Shown: positions 34,160 to 46,700, counted from the stretch's first letter. The stretch is DNA of 64,000 bases from Ditylenchus dipsaci (GCA_004194705.1 SADC01000707.1:434001-498000), one strand, 5' to 3'. Notes: generated from the sequence alone by a model not told the origin. A program made the numbers and translations.

Positions 34160-34480
34160 GGATGGCCAATAGTTTTCTTAGCTATGGTCTGAAATATACA
34201 AGAAAAATTTAGCATATTTTAAAGAGGATTTAATTGATTGCAGCACTAAATTACTGAAATTCAGCACATAATTAATTATTTGCAGCACCTTTCAAATTTT
34301 TAATCAAAAATACTGAAATACAGCACTTTATTCCCTTTTTCGCTTATTTAAGGTCAATTTTGTGTGAAGACTCACAAATAAAAAAATTTTCGTTTACATC
34401 ATTATTTACATCATTATTTTTGACGTTACTGTGCATTTTCGATCAAAAAATTCGTAAAATAGTGATTTTAAGCTTTTAAC
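34160..34480. other. Region upstream of PFAS
   Basis: Should contain the PFAS promoter and 5' UTR. AT-rich, with repeated CAGCAC and TACTGAAAT words. No TATA box or other site can be assigned with confidence. Confidence 0.3.
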
Positions 34481-35622
34481 CAGTGCTGGGCACCCATTTT
34501 CGCCTTTTGCTGACTTCGAAAGCCTTTTTTTCTATTTCTGCAAAAAACGTTTTGAATTTTTTTTGACAAGGTTGTAGCTGAGAAATTTTCTTAAGAGTTG
34601 AAAACGTTCAAATTGTTTTTCAAAATTTTGTCTTCAAGAAATAGAAGCTTTTTGAGAAAAAAACATTAGGAGCCAAGAGCCAAAAAACAGACATATTATT
34701 TTGAGATATTTTTAGCGTTTTATGAACAATTTTCAGAACATATGCGAATGATTTATTTTCAATATTGTAGTTCATGCATTTTACTGCCGTTCAAGAACAA
34801 AAATACCTAGAAGAGGTTTGGTCACAAAAAAGTTCTAGGCTTAGGAGGCAAAACATTTTTTGGCTCCTAATAACATCCAGCTTTTGCTCCTAGGCCCAGA
34901 CCTTTTTAGTGACCAAAAATTTTCTGTGGATTTTTGTGCTTAAACGGTAGGCAATGGCTAAAACTAGAATATAGAGAAAAAATTAGAAATTTTATAGTAC
35001 AAAATTTTGGAAAAACGTGCTGAATTATGAAGCTTGGAAAGTCACATATCAAAAAAAGTCAGGCCGGTATTCACCGCTTGATAATTCAGCAAATTTTTCC
35101 AAAATTGTGAATTAAAAAGCTTTAATTTTATCCTAATGTTGTAGTTCAGGCCATTGCCTACCGTTTAAGCATAAAGATGTCCAGAAAAAGTTTGGTCACC
35201 AAAAAGCTCTAGGCCTAGAAGCCAAAACTTGGTGTTTTTAGGAGCCAAAAAATGTTTTGGCTCCTAAGCCTAGAATTTTTTTGCGACCGAACCTCTTCCA
35301 GGTATTTTTGTAATTGAACGGTAGTTAAATGCATGAACTACAATATTGAAAATAAATAATTCGCAACAATTGTTCATAAAACGCTAAAAATATCTGGAAA
35401 AAAAATATGTCTGCTTTTTGGCTCTTGGCTCCTAAAATTTGTTTTCTCGAAAATCCTCTATTTTTTGGCCTCACTTTTTTTAAAAACAATTAGAAAGTTT
35501 TCAACTTGCAGGAAAGTTTCTCAGCTACAACCTTGTCATAAAAATTCAAAAATGTTTGCAAAAATAGTGAAAAAAAATGCTTTCAAAGTCAGTAAGAGGC
35601 GAAAATGGGGTGCCCAGCACTG
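34481..35622. mobile_element. hAT-like foldback element (1.14 kb)
   Basis: Two arms of about 550 bp form a near-complete palindrome with ends CAGTGCTGGGCACCCATTTT and AAAATGGGGTGCCCAGCACTG. The inner arms repeat GGAGCCAAAA words. Flanks CTTTTAAC (34473-34480) and GGTTTAAC (35623-35630) match at 6 of 8 bases, an eroded hAT-type duplication. No transposase ORF. Confidence 0.65.
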
Positions 35623-35629
35623 GGTTTAA

Positions 35630-36464
35630 CACTAAGAAAACCGAGCTTAGACGAAGTAGTATTTTGAGAAGAATTTCTTGAGCATTTCGAATCTTCAAAA
35701 AAAAATTGAAAATGGCTTCCTTTGCAAAAGTTATGGCCTCTCAAAGTTATGCCATTTTTACGAATTCATTTTTAAAAGTCTATTCTCATTTTTTTTTGTT
35801 ATATCTTTCTTTTTAACTGCTAATTTTTTTGCTGAAGTGCTTATAAGATGCAAATTTAGTGCGCCTTTCTAGTGATTCTATATGTGTCTGTCAACTTTGC
35901 AAAAATTTGAAGAGAAATGACAAAAAATCACTACAGGTAGGTTATGTCCAATCCAGACTTTTCAATATTTATAACTATAATTTTTGTAATGGGGGTTTTC
36001 TTTGAACATTTGTATTTAGCAGAAAGCACAATGTCTCTAGAATTGCATGCCAGCACATTAGTGAAAAGTTAAAAAAATTGACTTGAGTGTTCAAAGAAAC
36101 CCCCATTACAAAAAATTATAGTTATAAATATTGAAAAGTCTGGATTGGACATAACCTACCTGTAGTGATTTTTTGTCATTTCTCTTCAAATTTTTGCAAA
36201 GTTGACAGACACATATAGAATCACTAGAAACTCGCACTAAATTTGCATCTAATAAGCCCTTCAGCAAAAAAAATTAGCAGCTGAAAAGAAAGATATAACA
36301 AAAAAATGGGAATAGACTTTTAAAAATGAATTCGTAAAAATGGCCTAACTTTGAGAGGCCATAACTTTTGCAAAGGAAGCAATTTTCAATTTTTTTGGAA
36401 AATTCGGAATCCTCAGGAAATTTTTTTTAAAACACTACCTTGTCTAAGCTCGGTTTTACTAGTG
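35630..36464. mobile_element. piggyBac-like MITE with TTAA duplication
   Basis: TTAA at 35626-35629 and 36465-36468 flanks inverted ends CACTAAGAAAACCGAGCTTA and TAAGCTCGGTTTTACTAGTG. The arms of about 400 bp are highly similar (for example AGTCTGGATTGGACATAACC on one side and its complement on the other). No ORF. It sits inside the right flank of the hAT-like element at 34481-35622. Confidence 0.75.
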
Positions 36465-38655
36465 TTAATAAGCGAAAATATTGGATTAGGTACTAGATTT
36501 CAGAAAAATGAGGCGCTAAATTTCAATATTTTAAACTGAGGTTTAAAAAAGTGCTGGAAAATTTTAGCGTGAAATTCCGGGAAATATTTGGTAGTAGTAT
36601 TAAATTCTTAAAACAGGCAGCTATTAGTAGATATGGCGTAATTGCAATATATTGGTATTAGGTGTTGGGTGTATTGGGTCCACTTTAGGTCGTAAGTATT
36701 GTTTAGGATATTGGATTGTTCTGTTTTGAAATACTGGGTATTGGGATCGGGTTCAAAAATAGCCAAAATATTGTATTGCGGTCCTTTAAAAATTGGGGTA
36801 TTGGGTTTAGGCAAATGCACATCACCACTTTATACAACGGAAAAATGCCGAAAATTTGGCAAAGACTTCGACATCCGAATCCTACCTCTATTGGAGCCAC
36901 TCTATAAAACAAAAAGTAGTTAGTGTGCGAATTTTTATTAACTTATTATTAACTTGTTTTCGTCTCTCATTTTTCATAATTTAAAAATAGGCGCTATTCC
37001 AGTGCTCTCAGACTTTTTTAAAAAATGACATTTAAATAAAAAATGGCATTATGACCGTTTTTTGAAGGAAAAGGGTCATTTATCCAGTGATTATTGCCAT
37101 TTTGAAGCAAACAAAAAGATTTTGACGTAAAACTTTTTTTTTAAAAAGGACGTCTGGGAGCCCTGCCCTATCTTAAAATAGTTACTGATTTTTCAGCTTG
37201 GTCTCTCGTATTATTTTGACTGAAGGTAATGTTTAGCGGTCCTGTTTTCAAAACCACAAAATGTTCTGGTTAAAACCACGCAAATCAAAATATCGCCCAA
37301 ATAAATTTAAAAAAAATCAATGCTCCGCAGCAAATCAATTTGTAATCCAGACATTACATTTTTGATTGCAGATTTTATCTTTTTATTTATAGACAAAAAA
37401 GTGGAGAGTAAGTTGCATTCAATCATCATGCCTTTGACACTCCATCATAAATTAATAGAGAGCCATTAGTTGTGTGCGCTTGTCATGGAAAATTGGACGA
37501 TTTCAGTCACTAATTTCTTGTTCTTTTAAGACATTAAGCACCTTGCCGGGAAAGTTGTAAAAGATATTTGCAGGATTGAGGACGTGTGAAAACTAAAATC
37601 TATTTTAATGCTCATTTTTTCAGTAAACTTTATAAATTATCCTTAGGCGTTTTGAAAACACATGATGGTCCAAATTTAAAGGCAATAAAAAAGTCAAAGC
37701 AGACTTTTCTGTGTACTTTTAAAACAGTACATAAAAAGAGACGAACTATTTTTTGGGCATTTCAGAAATAAGATACAAATAAAAATCTGTTAAAAAATTA
37801 CACCTGAGACCCCGGAAATTATTAATAATACACAAGAAGCTGCAGGCGCCTATCGGTGCCTCCAAGTAATTGTTCATTTACATAACGATCTGTTGAAAGT
37901 GGCGTTAGGCCATTTATATAGTAAATTGTGGGTAGTTGAATTACTTGCCTAATGGCTGGGCTAGCCGAACTAAAATAGAACCCATTCAACTGAGGTTAAG
38001 ATATCTTCCAGGTGGTTCGGGTACCCTTCGGGTGCTTAAGGAAAATGACAAATATAAAATTTTTTGCCTTTGAATGGCGCGGTTTTAAAAATGACGATAT
38101 TGTAAACTCTAGCGGTTTTAAAATTTTCGGCTTGAAATTGCTTACCAAACTTTTCAGATAAACTCGAAATTTTAAGCATTAAATGTGAATTCTGATAAGT
38201 TTTCTAAAAGCCTCATTCATACTTACCCGAAACATGCCCTGTTTCGCGAAACATGAAAATGTTTCGCGAAACAACCCCCCGAAACATGTTTCGCGAAACA
38301 AAAAAATAGCTGTTTCGCGAAACATTTTCATGTTTCGCCGTGTTTTGCGAAACATGTTTCGCGAAACAGGTCCTTCGAAACATGGAGTAAAAGTGCAGTT
38401 TTTCGAAGTTTTTAGTTGTTTGCTGCACATTCTGACTGTGTTTTTTTACTTAATTCACGTTTTTAGAAAGTCTAATGGAGCAAGCTAAGAATGGAGCAAG
38501 CAAATGGAGCAAAAAATCTAATGGAGCAAGCTAAGCAAGCTAAGAACACGCATTCGGAATATGGGCTACTGGTTGGCGTCTTTTTCTAGGCACAGTCAAA
38601 ACTGGGTGAAAACTTTAGAGCTAAAAAATGCTTTCTATTTAACCCAACCTTTCAG
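36465..38655. other. Intergenic region upstream of the RTRAF exons
   Basis: The earlier RTRAF exons should lie here or further upstream, but none was recognised. About 36650-36830 is a degenerate repeat of TATTGGGTTT-like words. A family E fragment with GCTGCAGGCGCCTATCGGTG lies at about 37840. The cluster at 38209-38385 is listed separately. Confidence 0.35.
38209..38385. repeat. Cluster of TGTTTCGCGAAACA palindromes, copy 1
   Basis: Starts GCCTCATTCATACTTACCCG and contains about six copies of the 14-bp palindrome TGTTTCGCGAAACA or close variants. It ends near CCTTCGAAACATGG. An inverted copy is at 39657-39832, on the other side of the RTRAF exons. Confidence 0.75.
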
Positions 38656-39068
38656 TCCAGATCAAGAAATGTTGCATTATTATGTTCTATTTGAGTGCCA
38701 TCAAAGCCCAGGTAGATGAGTGAATTTCATTGCATTCGGATGTGGAAACTACTTTGCTGGCCATCGACAAATATTTGAAAGAGATCAGTGCTAGTTCAAA
38801 TGCAGAAACTGGAGAGAAGAAATTCACGCTGCAGTGTTTTGATTTGGGAGTTCGATCAAGTGGAAACCCAAAGGTTGGTTTGGATTACCCTAATCGACCG
38901 TTAAATGTGTTCTAATTGCAGGTGGATGACTTTATTAGAGTTCTGCGATTGTTACATGTGGCCAAACAAAGGGAATTGCAGACTCAGATCAATGAAGTGC
39001 TGTCTGGTGTGCAGAAAATTTCAGCTAACCCGAAAGCAGACCTTACTTTGGCGAGGATGGGACGCTAA
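38656..39068 (+). CDS. RTRAF: RTRAF (hCLE/C14orf166) homologue, C-terminal exons
   Basis: Two exons, 38656-38873 and 38922-39068, joined in phase at NPK|VDD. The end RVLRLLHVAKQRELQTQIN, then SANPKADLTLARMGR and TAA, matches the conserved C terminus of RTRAF, an RNA-binding protein that works with the tRNA ligase complex and RNA polymerase II and shuttles between nucleus and cytoplasm. Upstream, QIKKCCIIMFYLSAIKAQ aligns with the preceding helix. A TGA at 38721-38723 interrupts the frame between these blocks; a TGG there would restore it. The N-terminal two thirds is not found in the window upstream. Poly(A) signal AATAAA at 39116. It could be a live gene with a base error or a 5'-truncated pseudogene. 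Confidence 0.75.
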
Positions 39069-39115
39069 AGCTCACGAAATATGACGTATCGCCTTTTGTT
39101 TCCAGTTGTATACGG

Positions 39116-39121
39116 AATAAA
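39116..39121 (+). promoter_or_regulatory. Poly(A) signal of the RTRAF copy
   Basis: AATAAA 48 bases after the TAA stop at 39066-39068. Its presence argues that the 3' end is that of a gene and not a random fragment. Confidence 0.6.
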
Positions 39122-39229
39122 ATCGTTTGTTGCTTTTCGGTCACTTATTTTTTCTTGTTCCTACTACGAAAGGTTGCTCAGTTAGATCGTTAGTCTGCGG
39201 GTTTTTTTTTGTTAGAAATAAATCAAAAG

Positions 39230-39360
39230 CTTCGATGATGATTTTCATCGGTTCATTTTCGGTTCATTTTCGGTTCATTTTATTTTCGGTTCAGATTTCA
39301 TCGGTTCATTCATATAATGAACCGATCAATGACGATTTGAATAAAAAGCTTCAATGATGA
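39230..39360. repeat. Short repeats of TTCATTTTCGG and a palindrome
   Basis: CGGTTCATTTT occurs four times in tandem near 39250-39285. The outer words AAAAGCTTCAATGATGATTT and AAAGCTTCGATGATGATTT repeat on both sides. No function is evident. Confidence 0.45.
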
Positions 39361-39656
39361 TTTAAACTGCGTGGTTTCAACGTAAAACTGAAAATGTCTA
39401 GCAGTTTGCCCAGGTTTTTAGGGTTGAGATGTCTTTTGTCTTGACGAAAAAAATTCCAGCGAATGATTTTCAGTAAGATGACTTTGTCACCCACTTAGCA
39501 CATTAAAAAATTGAGTATATCGTTCGAATATGCCTGAAATATTATATTCTAGCATTTTTTATCGCCGAAAACACTGTAAAAAAGAAAGATTTATTAAAAA
39601 CTACACGACAAGAATCTTTAACACCGATTTGAGCCGTATTAACAAGCATTACATTA

Positions 39657-39832
39657 CCATGTTTCGAAACCCCTGTTTCGCGAAACATGTTTCTCGTAAC
39701 ATTCTCCCGAAACATGTTTCGGGGGTTGTTTCGCGAAACACTTTCTTGTTTCGCGAAACACCGATGTTTCGGGGGATTGTTTCGCGAAACATGTGTTTTG
39801 TTTCGATGTTTCGGGTAAGTATGAATGAGCCT
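39657..39832. repeat. Cluster of TGTTTCGCGAAACA palindromes, copy 2
   Basis: The reverse complement of the arrangement at 38209-38385: starts CCATGTTTCGAAACCCC and ends ATGTTTCGGGTAAGTATG then AATGAGCC. It holds several TTTCGCGAAA palindromes. The pair flanks about 1.27 kb that includes the RTRAF exons. Confidence 0.75.
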
Positions 39833-40000
39833 AAACTCTACTCCCCAGCTTACTTTTAGAAACTTGTTGAATCAAGAGATGTGTAAATGGAAAGTGGGTT
39901 AAAACGGATATAGAAAACGTTACAGAGAATCCTATCTTAAAAACGGCTATGAAAAGTCGGTGTTCGAATTTTTCTAATCTTTCAACACTCTACTCACTAG

Positions 40001-40133
40001 CAGGGCCGCAACTTCAACTTTCTCAAGGGGGGGGGGAGGTGGGTCTATTTGCTTATTTTTGCTAACTTTTCCGGCAAAGGGGGGGTGGTAATTACCCCTA
40101 TAACCCCCCCCCCCATTCCAAATCGCGGCCCTG
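40001..40133. mobile_element. 133-bp hAT-like MITE
   Basis: Ends CAGGGCCGCAACTT and AAATCGCGGCCCTG, interior rich in G and C runs. Flanks CTCACTAG (39993-40000) and CTTACTAG (40134-40141) agree at 7 of 8 bases. The length and 8-bp duplication fit a hAT-derived MITE. Confidence 0.7.
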
Positions 40134-40751
40134 CTTACTAGACAAACAAAGTTGGTATCGAAAACAAAGATATAATCCATGTATCATTTCTCCATTTTAT
40201 TTGTAAAAATCACACTAAAAATTCACAATGTGCTGATCAGACAATATTCGCCAAAAATTTCGCCGAAAACAATTAAGCAAAACAAATAAACAAGTCTTAA
40301 CATACATTTCGGCGCAAAATAATCCAACAAATATTATCCCACTACAAAATACGAGAAAGGATCGCTCACGAACGCATTCACAAAATTATAACAAAATACA
40401 GAATCTGATTGTCTGTATTTTTGTTAAAAAGACTCAGACTCACACAATATTCAAGCTAAGCTACATTAATAGTGCACACACTTGACCTCACACACTTTTT
40501 TCAAAAAATATTGCAAAATAAATGAGGTGGTCAGATAAAACAGTTAGCAGCTCAGTTAGGTGACCCATATATTGTAAAAGTGTGAAAATTTTCAGAATTT
40601 TCCCAGATTTTTTGGGTTAATTTAAGCAAAAAAAATTTAATTATCAAAGAAGGTAATCATGAGTTTATAGATCATCAACCAAAAAACAATAAACAAAGTG
40701 CAGTTTCTTTTGCAACAATGGATAATAAATGTATGAATGAGTGCAGAAATG

Positions 40752-40757
40752 TTTATT
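40752..40757 (-). promoter_or_regulatory. Poly(A) signal of XPO1
   Basis: AATAAA on the minus strand (TTTATT on +) only 19 bases past the stop, implying a very short 3' UTR. Confidence 0.6.
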
Positions 40758-40775
40758 TTATTTGAACGTAGCGCT

Positions 40776-43700
40776 TCAGACCATCTCAACTTCATCATCA
40801 TCGACCAGATCGTTCGGATTGGCAACACCAGGAATAGCTCGCTTTTCGTTCTGCACTCTTTGTATTTCAGCCTCCTTTTCTTCTAAAAATAGGTCAGCAG
40901 TGTCTTCACCAGCTTCTTCCTGAAAATAGAAATTTTAAAAACATATGGCACGGTGTTTAATATTCCGACACGTTAGAGTCGACGCTCGATTTGACGAACA
41001 CCAAAAAGTATGTTCCTCAACTGGGTCCGTCGTTACCACAGCTTTGGAAGCTGTTCATCAAGTCTGATCAGCCTAGACTGCCAACCGACTGGATACACTT
41101 CCTCATATCCAGGGTTTTTCAAATTTTTCTGACACTTTTAAACGGTCACAACTTTTTTCACAGACCGAATTTTTTATTTCTGTGGACACAGATCGGCTCA
41201 GCTTTTGATGACAATTTTTTGGTGTATAAAGTAAAAAACACGATTTTCGCTTGGTCCCCTGTGGTTTGGGCTCTGGCCCATGGATGGCTTCTGGATAGAT
41301 AAGGCCAAACCACAGGGAGGACCAAGCAAAAATCGTGTTTTTGACTTTATATACCAAAAAAATTGTCATCAAAAGCTGAGCCGATCTGTGTCCACAGAAA
41401 TAAAAAATTCGGTGTGTGAAAAAAGTTGTGACCGTTTAAAAGTGTCAGAAAAATTTGAAACACCCTGCACATGGCTTGTGTTTGAGTCCAGTGCGAAACC
41501 AAATATGTTTTTATTATATTTTTGCAATTCGAAAACAATTCGAAAAAGGTCGTTGTGGGACATTTCCGAGTCGCCGTTTCCGAGTCGGCCATTTCCGAGT
41601 CTAACACAAAAACGTTAAATTGGCGCTTTTTTGGAGCTTAGTTCATTTGTTCACTTTTTGTTTTGTTTTATATACAATTTCAATATTAAAATGATCTTCA
41701 TTCTGTTAGCTATACAACAGATCCATCAGCGCATGGTTTAACAATTATCCTGGCTGAGTTTCAGGCCAAAACAATACCTGAAACCTGCCTTTTGTCCGAA
41801 AATTTATCATTTTTGAGCTTTACCTTCATTGGTTTCGTTGAAATTTTCTGACTTTTATCAAAACCGCACACCTTTTATTTCATAGCATGTAACCGAGAGT
41901 CCAGATTTTCATAACGGCTATCAAATAAAGAAAAAGGTATCACTTATTAGAGATCAAATTCAAAAAAATATCCGAGTCCGTGACATCCTATCCTTCAGAC
42001 ATACTTTTTTGCCCCTGATTCAAATCTTCGATATCTACCTAGCTTTCTGAGGCAAATTTTGTATGAAAATATTGCTATTTGATTCCTCATGGAATTCTGA
42101 TTTGAAAAGTTGCCACCCCTTTTGAGAACTAAAGCGATATTAAAACTAAGTAATATCATTGGCTGGTTTCCATTATTTTGATCGTCATTTGCTTGAAGTC
42201 CGAGAATTAAAGTATTTTCTGGCAGCTTCTGACATGCTTGCAACTGATTGCTCGATAGTTTTGGGCTCTAGAAGTGAGTGAACTTCCTAAAAGTAGAGTT
42301 AAAAAAATGTGCACCTGCTGGGATTCGAACTTGAGTGTTCGAAATATTCGCATTGGGATGTGCAACCTTCCTTTAAACTTCAGCCATCGAAGGGAAAAGG
42401 AATTTTTGCTTAGGTTTATTCAAATTATATCCAGAAAAAGATTTGGATAATTTCAAATAGACTCGGAAATGGCCGAAACGGAAACGGATGACTCGGAAAC
42501 GGCGACTCGGAAATGTCCCACAACCGTCCAGGTACAACCTAAAAACTTTTTCAGTACTTTACACCTAAGATTAGGAAATTTTTAGATTTATCCGACTAAA
42601 ATGTTTTTTCGTGTATTCAGTCGGTGTATCTAGTTGTTAATGAATCTAGTAGGTCTATTTAGTCAGTTTTTGTATACATTTGGGTGTATCCCGTCAGACT
42701 AATCTGAAAATTTTTTTAAAAAATTCTTGATTTCGATAGTCATTTCGAGAAACAAGCATAATGACCACATTTATCGAAATTCGGACGGCGTCCCGTCCAA
42801 CCGTCTGTCCGAATTTTTTTCTAACGGCCTTCCGTCAGTGAGCTGCTAACTGGCCGTCCGTTTAAATAAATAGTGAAAAGACTTCTGCCAGCTTTTTAGC
42901 TTGTAATCTTTTTAGTATCAAAAATTATTATTATCTTTTTTAAAAATTACAGCTACATAAAAAATGTATTTCAAGTTATACATTAAAAGTCTTTGAGACT
43001 TTAAAGGAGCATGCCCAAGAGGTGGGCAAAGATCAGATCAGATCGATATAGATCAGTTCAGATCAAGATCAAATCGACATGACAAATGTAGTTTATAAAA
43101 TAGCCAAATTAGGTCAAAATTTCGCGGGAATTCAAATTTCATAGTCTGGAAATGACTTGGATTGCTCAAATCCCACCCGGAAAGGCCAAAAGCAACTGAA
43201 AATTGGTTTTTGGGCGTTTATTAAAGGGAGGCGGTAAACTTTTTGCAAAAATTCGATTCCGCTTGTTAGATTTTCCTTCAATCGCTCAGAATCCCACCCT
43301 TAACCATTCAGAACCACTCTAAACCACTTTAAACCACTCTCAATCAGTAATTAACTACCCTGAACTAGTGTTTAGGGTGGTTTTGGGTGATTCTGAATGG
43401 CTTCGTGTGGTTCTGAGCAATTTAGCCAATCGTAATGGGATTCTGTTTCGCTCAATCGATTTTTCGCAAAAGGTTCACCAGCCTTTTAGTAAACCCCGAA
43501 AAACCAATTTTTAGTGGCTTTTGGCTACTTTGGGGAGCGATTCTGAGCGATTGAGCCGATCAAACGGAAAATCTGATACCGTATTTTCTCTATTAATTAC
43601 CCCCTCTCTAATAATTATCCCCTCTCTATTAATTACCCCCATAGGCACCCTATATCTCATCTCAAAAAATTATTTTGTAAATCTGTTTTTTGCGTTTTCT

Positions 43701-46700
43701 TAATCACGACGATCTTAGTTGATTCCATTTTGTAGATTTTGGTTGAGCACTCCAAAATTTCAAAATCAAAATAATTGTTTTTCGCTGTTTTTGGGGTTGA
43801 AAAATAATTACCCGGGGTAATTAATATAGAAATACGTTAAGTGCAATCGAATTTTCGCAAAACGTTTTACCAGCTGATATTGATGACCTTATGACCTTAT
43901 ACCTTATATATTTCTAAATTAATCTTAATTTAAAAAAAACTAGGAAATTAGCTTTTAAAAACTAGGAAGAAAACTTAAAGAAGCTAGAAGAAAGCACATG
44001 ATAAAAATTACAGCGAGAAAGAAAAGGGCCAATCTGGCTAAACTCTTTCTGGTTTTAGAAAAAAAATAGTGTGTAAACCTCGTTTGTCCAAAATTTGTTC
44101 GGTTTAGTAAAGGCGGTCTCGGATGGACCGGCCGTTCCGTTTTAGGATGCCGTTGCCGGCCATCTTCCGTCTCAGACGTTTTTGGCCGTCCGACTGTCCG
44201 GTTTTTCAGCGCCGCCCGGAGGGGTACGGGCCCGGCCGGACGGGCGGTCACTATGGAAACAAGATAGTTTGGCCGCCAAGTCCCGCAATAGACTTGTTTT
44301 GCTAAACTTTTTTTATCAAAGCATGTCGGACCCACATAATAAACAAACATTTTAAACGTCTATTCAATTTCATATGTCTTTTGTTCAAATGAATTACCTT
44401 GATTTGAACCAAGAAATCTCGAATATGTTCACGCATCTTAGAAAGCATCCGATTAAAGCTAAAGAATCCCTTGATAGTCACACGGATTTGAGCGCTAAAA
44501 AGTAATTTTAGTCTATTTAATAAAAACTTTGAAGGACTCCCTAAAAAATTACTCAGTAAGATTTTTGCTGAAATGCGAGCTGAACAGAGTAGCAATAGAC
44601 TCATATACAAAGTCCATATTGGGCCTGGAAATGAATTATTACATTAAAAAATTGTTTTAAAATTGTTTTTACTGGCTGGGGTTTTGTGGATTCAACGGAA
44701 CTTCGATTGAAGATTCTGCAGCTTGGAAAAGCAAGCACACAGTTTCGGCTAAATTGGTCAAACCTGAAAATACACATTCACTAATGAAACCATCTTCCAC
44801 ATATAACAATTTCTCATAATAATCAAAGAAACCAACCATTTTTTTAAGTTAAAATTATTTTTGATGTCGTTGGGGCGCACTTTTTGAATTCGCGCCAATG
44901 TTATTATTTTGTTTTTTAGGGCGCTACTACAAAAGAACAGTTAAACTCTTCGCATAACGAACGATTCGATTTTCAAATATTGGGGCAGAAACTCTTTTGG
45001 TCAAGACATCTATTTGAATAAAAAGACTATTTGTCTTGAAGCCCGAAAATGCATGTCAATTCAAACTAGAGACAGAAATGGGTAAGGGCCCGATCGGGGC
45101 CCGACCCGCCCGAGCCGATTTTGGGCCAAAACCCCGACCCGAAACCCCGCCCGAAATTTCTCAAAACCCCGATCCCGAAACTTGTATAAAACCCCGAATT
45201 TTCGGGCTCCGATTTATCCAAGTAAAAGCTGAAAATGATACCGTTTTCCTCATTTTTTTCAAGTTTATTCATTTGATTTGTCTTTAGGATGTTTTGTGTG
45301 CAGTCTTTTGTGTGCGTTTGTGTTCTATTAAGTCAGTTATTCAAGATGAGCACCATTTGGAACATTGAGCTAATCACCCATTTTTTATTGATTTGAGAAT
45401 AGTGCCTAACAAGGAAGGGACCCTGACTGTGACCTGGGGAGACTTCGATGACAAATGTTTTTTCTGTGTATTCTTGTAGAGCGTGTTCAAGTTCCTGACA
45501 AATCTGGCTCTTCAGCTCTGAAGATTCACAGAACGTGGTAGAAAGGTCACTCAAAGTTTTGAAAACACCTCGAAACCCCTATCATGGTTTTTAAAGCTGA
45601 CCCTTGGGCCATGGGTCATTCCTAAAAATTTTAATGAGTTTCAGAGGTGGGGAGTTAAATTCACATGTAATTTGGGCACGCTCTACAAGAATACGCGCAT
45701 AAAAAAATTATCGAAAAAAACCCCAGGTCACAGTCAGGGTCCCTCCCTTGTAAAATAAAGTAAATTTTATGTGAGTAATTTTATATTTTATATTTTTTTT
45801 TATTTTTTTTTGCTATTCCCTGACACTTTATTACATAAAAAGATCTTGAAAAAGGTTTGGACCAAAATATGACTTTTTGACTTAGGAGACTGAGGCAAAT
45901 AAATATTTTATCAAATTTTGATCGATTTTTTTATTTACGAAAATGTCAGAAAATAGCTTTTTATGTTTTTGTATTTAATTTGTATTTTTTAACGTATAAA
46001 AACCAGTTAGAAGACGTTTAAACACTATTCTGAAATCAATATGAAATTTCACTGACCTGTGTGAGACTTTGGACTAACAATTAAAAGCCCCGAAATTTGG
46101 CTCAAGGCTCCGCGGGCCCGCTTCGAAAGATATTGAAAACTCCGACCCCGAACACTACACGACAGAAAAACCCCGACCCGAAACCCGCCCTGAAGGCACT
46201 TTTCTGTCTCTAATTCAAACCAACAGATAATTCTGGTCAATTTCGCCACGGCGCGTGGGAATTTAATCCATATTTCTTCTGATTACAGTCGAACCTGTCG
46301 ACAGTCGAACCCTTTAAATGCGGTAGACCTTTTTTGTGGTATCAATTATTCAGGTAAGAAAAAATATTTTGTTAATTCGATTTATGAATGATCGAGCTTA
46401 TTTATAAAAATTTGTCAAATATTCGCGTTATACATGAAAATAATCGTTTAGGATATTGTTTTCTTTACATATTTGTTTAATTACTCATTTTCAGACTTAA
46501 AGTTGTGACGCCTAAAATAAAAAATTTTGAATTCGCACCAAAAGCTTTGGCGAATTTTAAAATTTTAAGTTTGCGCCTCATTAAGTTTTCGATTTTTCAG
46601 CTGTTTAGGACCATGGTTCGCATTGGTCGTATTTCTAATGGTTCGTTAAAAAAATTGTGAAATCCTAAATTAGGACACATATGTTAGCCGGGACTAAAAA

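Noticed and set aside
42306..42385. tRNA gene on the minus strand
   Set aside because: GTTCGAATCCCAGCAG looks like a T-arm, but the 5' half does not fold and acceptor ends do not pair.
44100..44290. GC-rich block as a CpG-island promoter
   Set aside because: It shares GGCCGTCCG words with 42780-42860 and lies inside XPO1 introns, so repeat origin is more likely.
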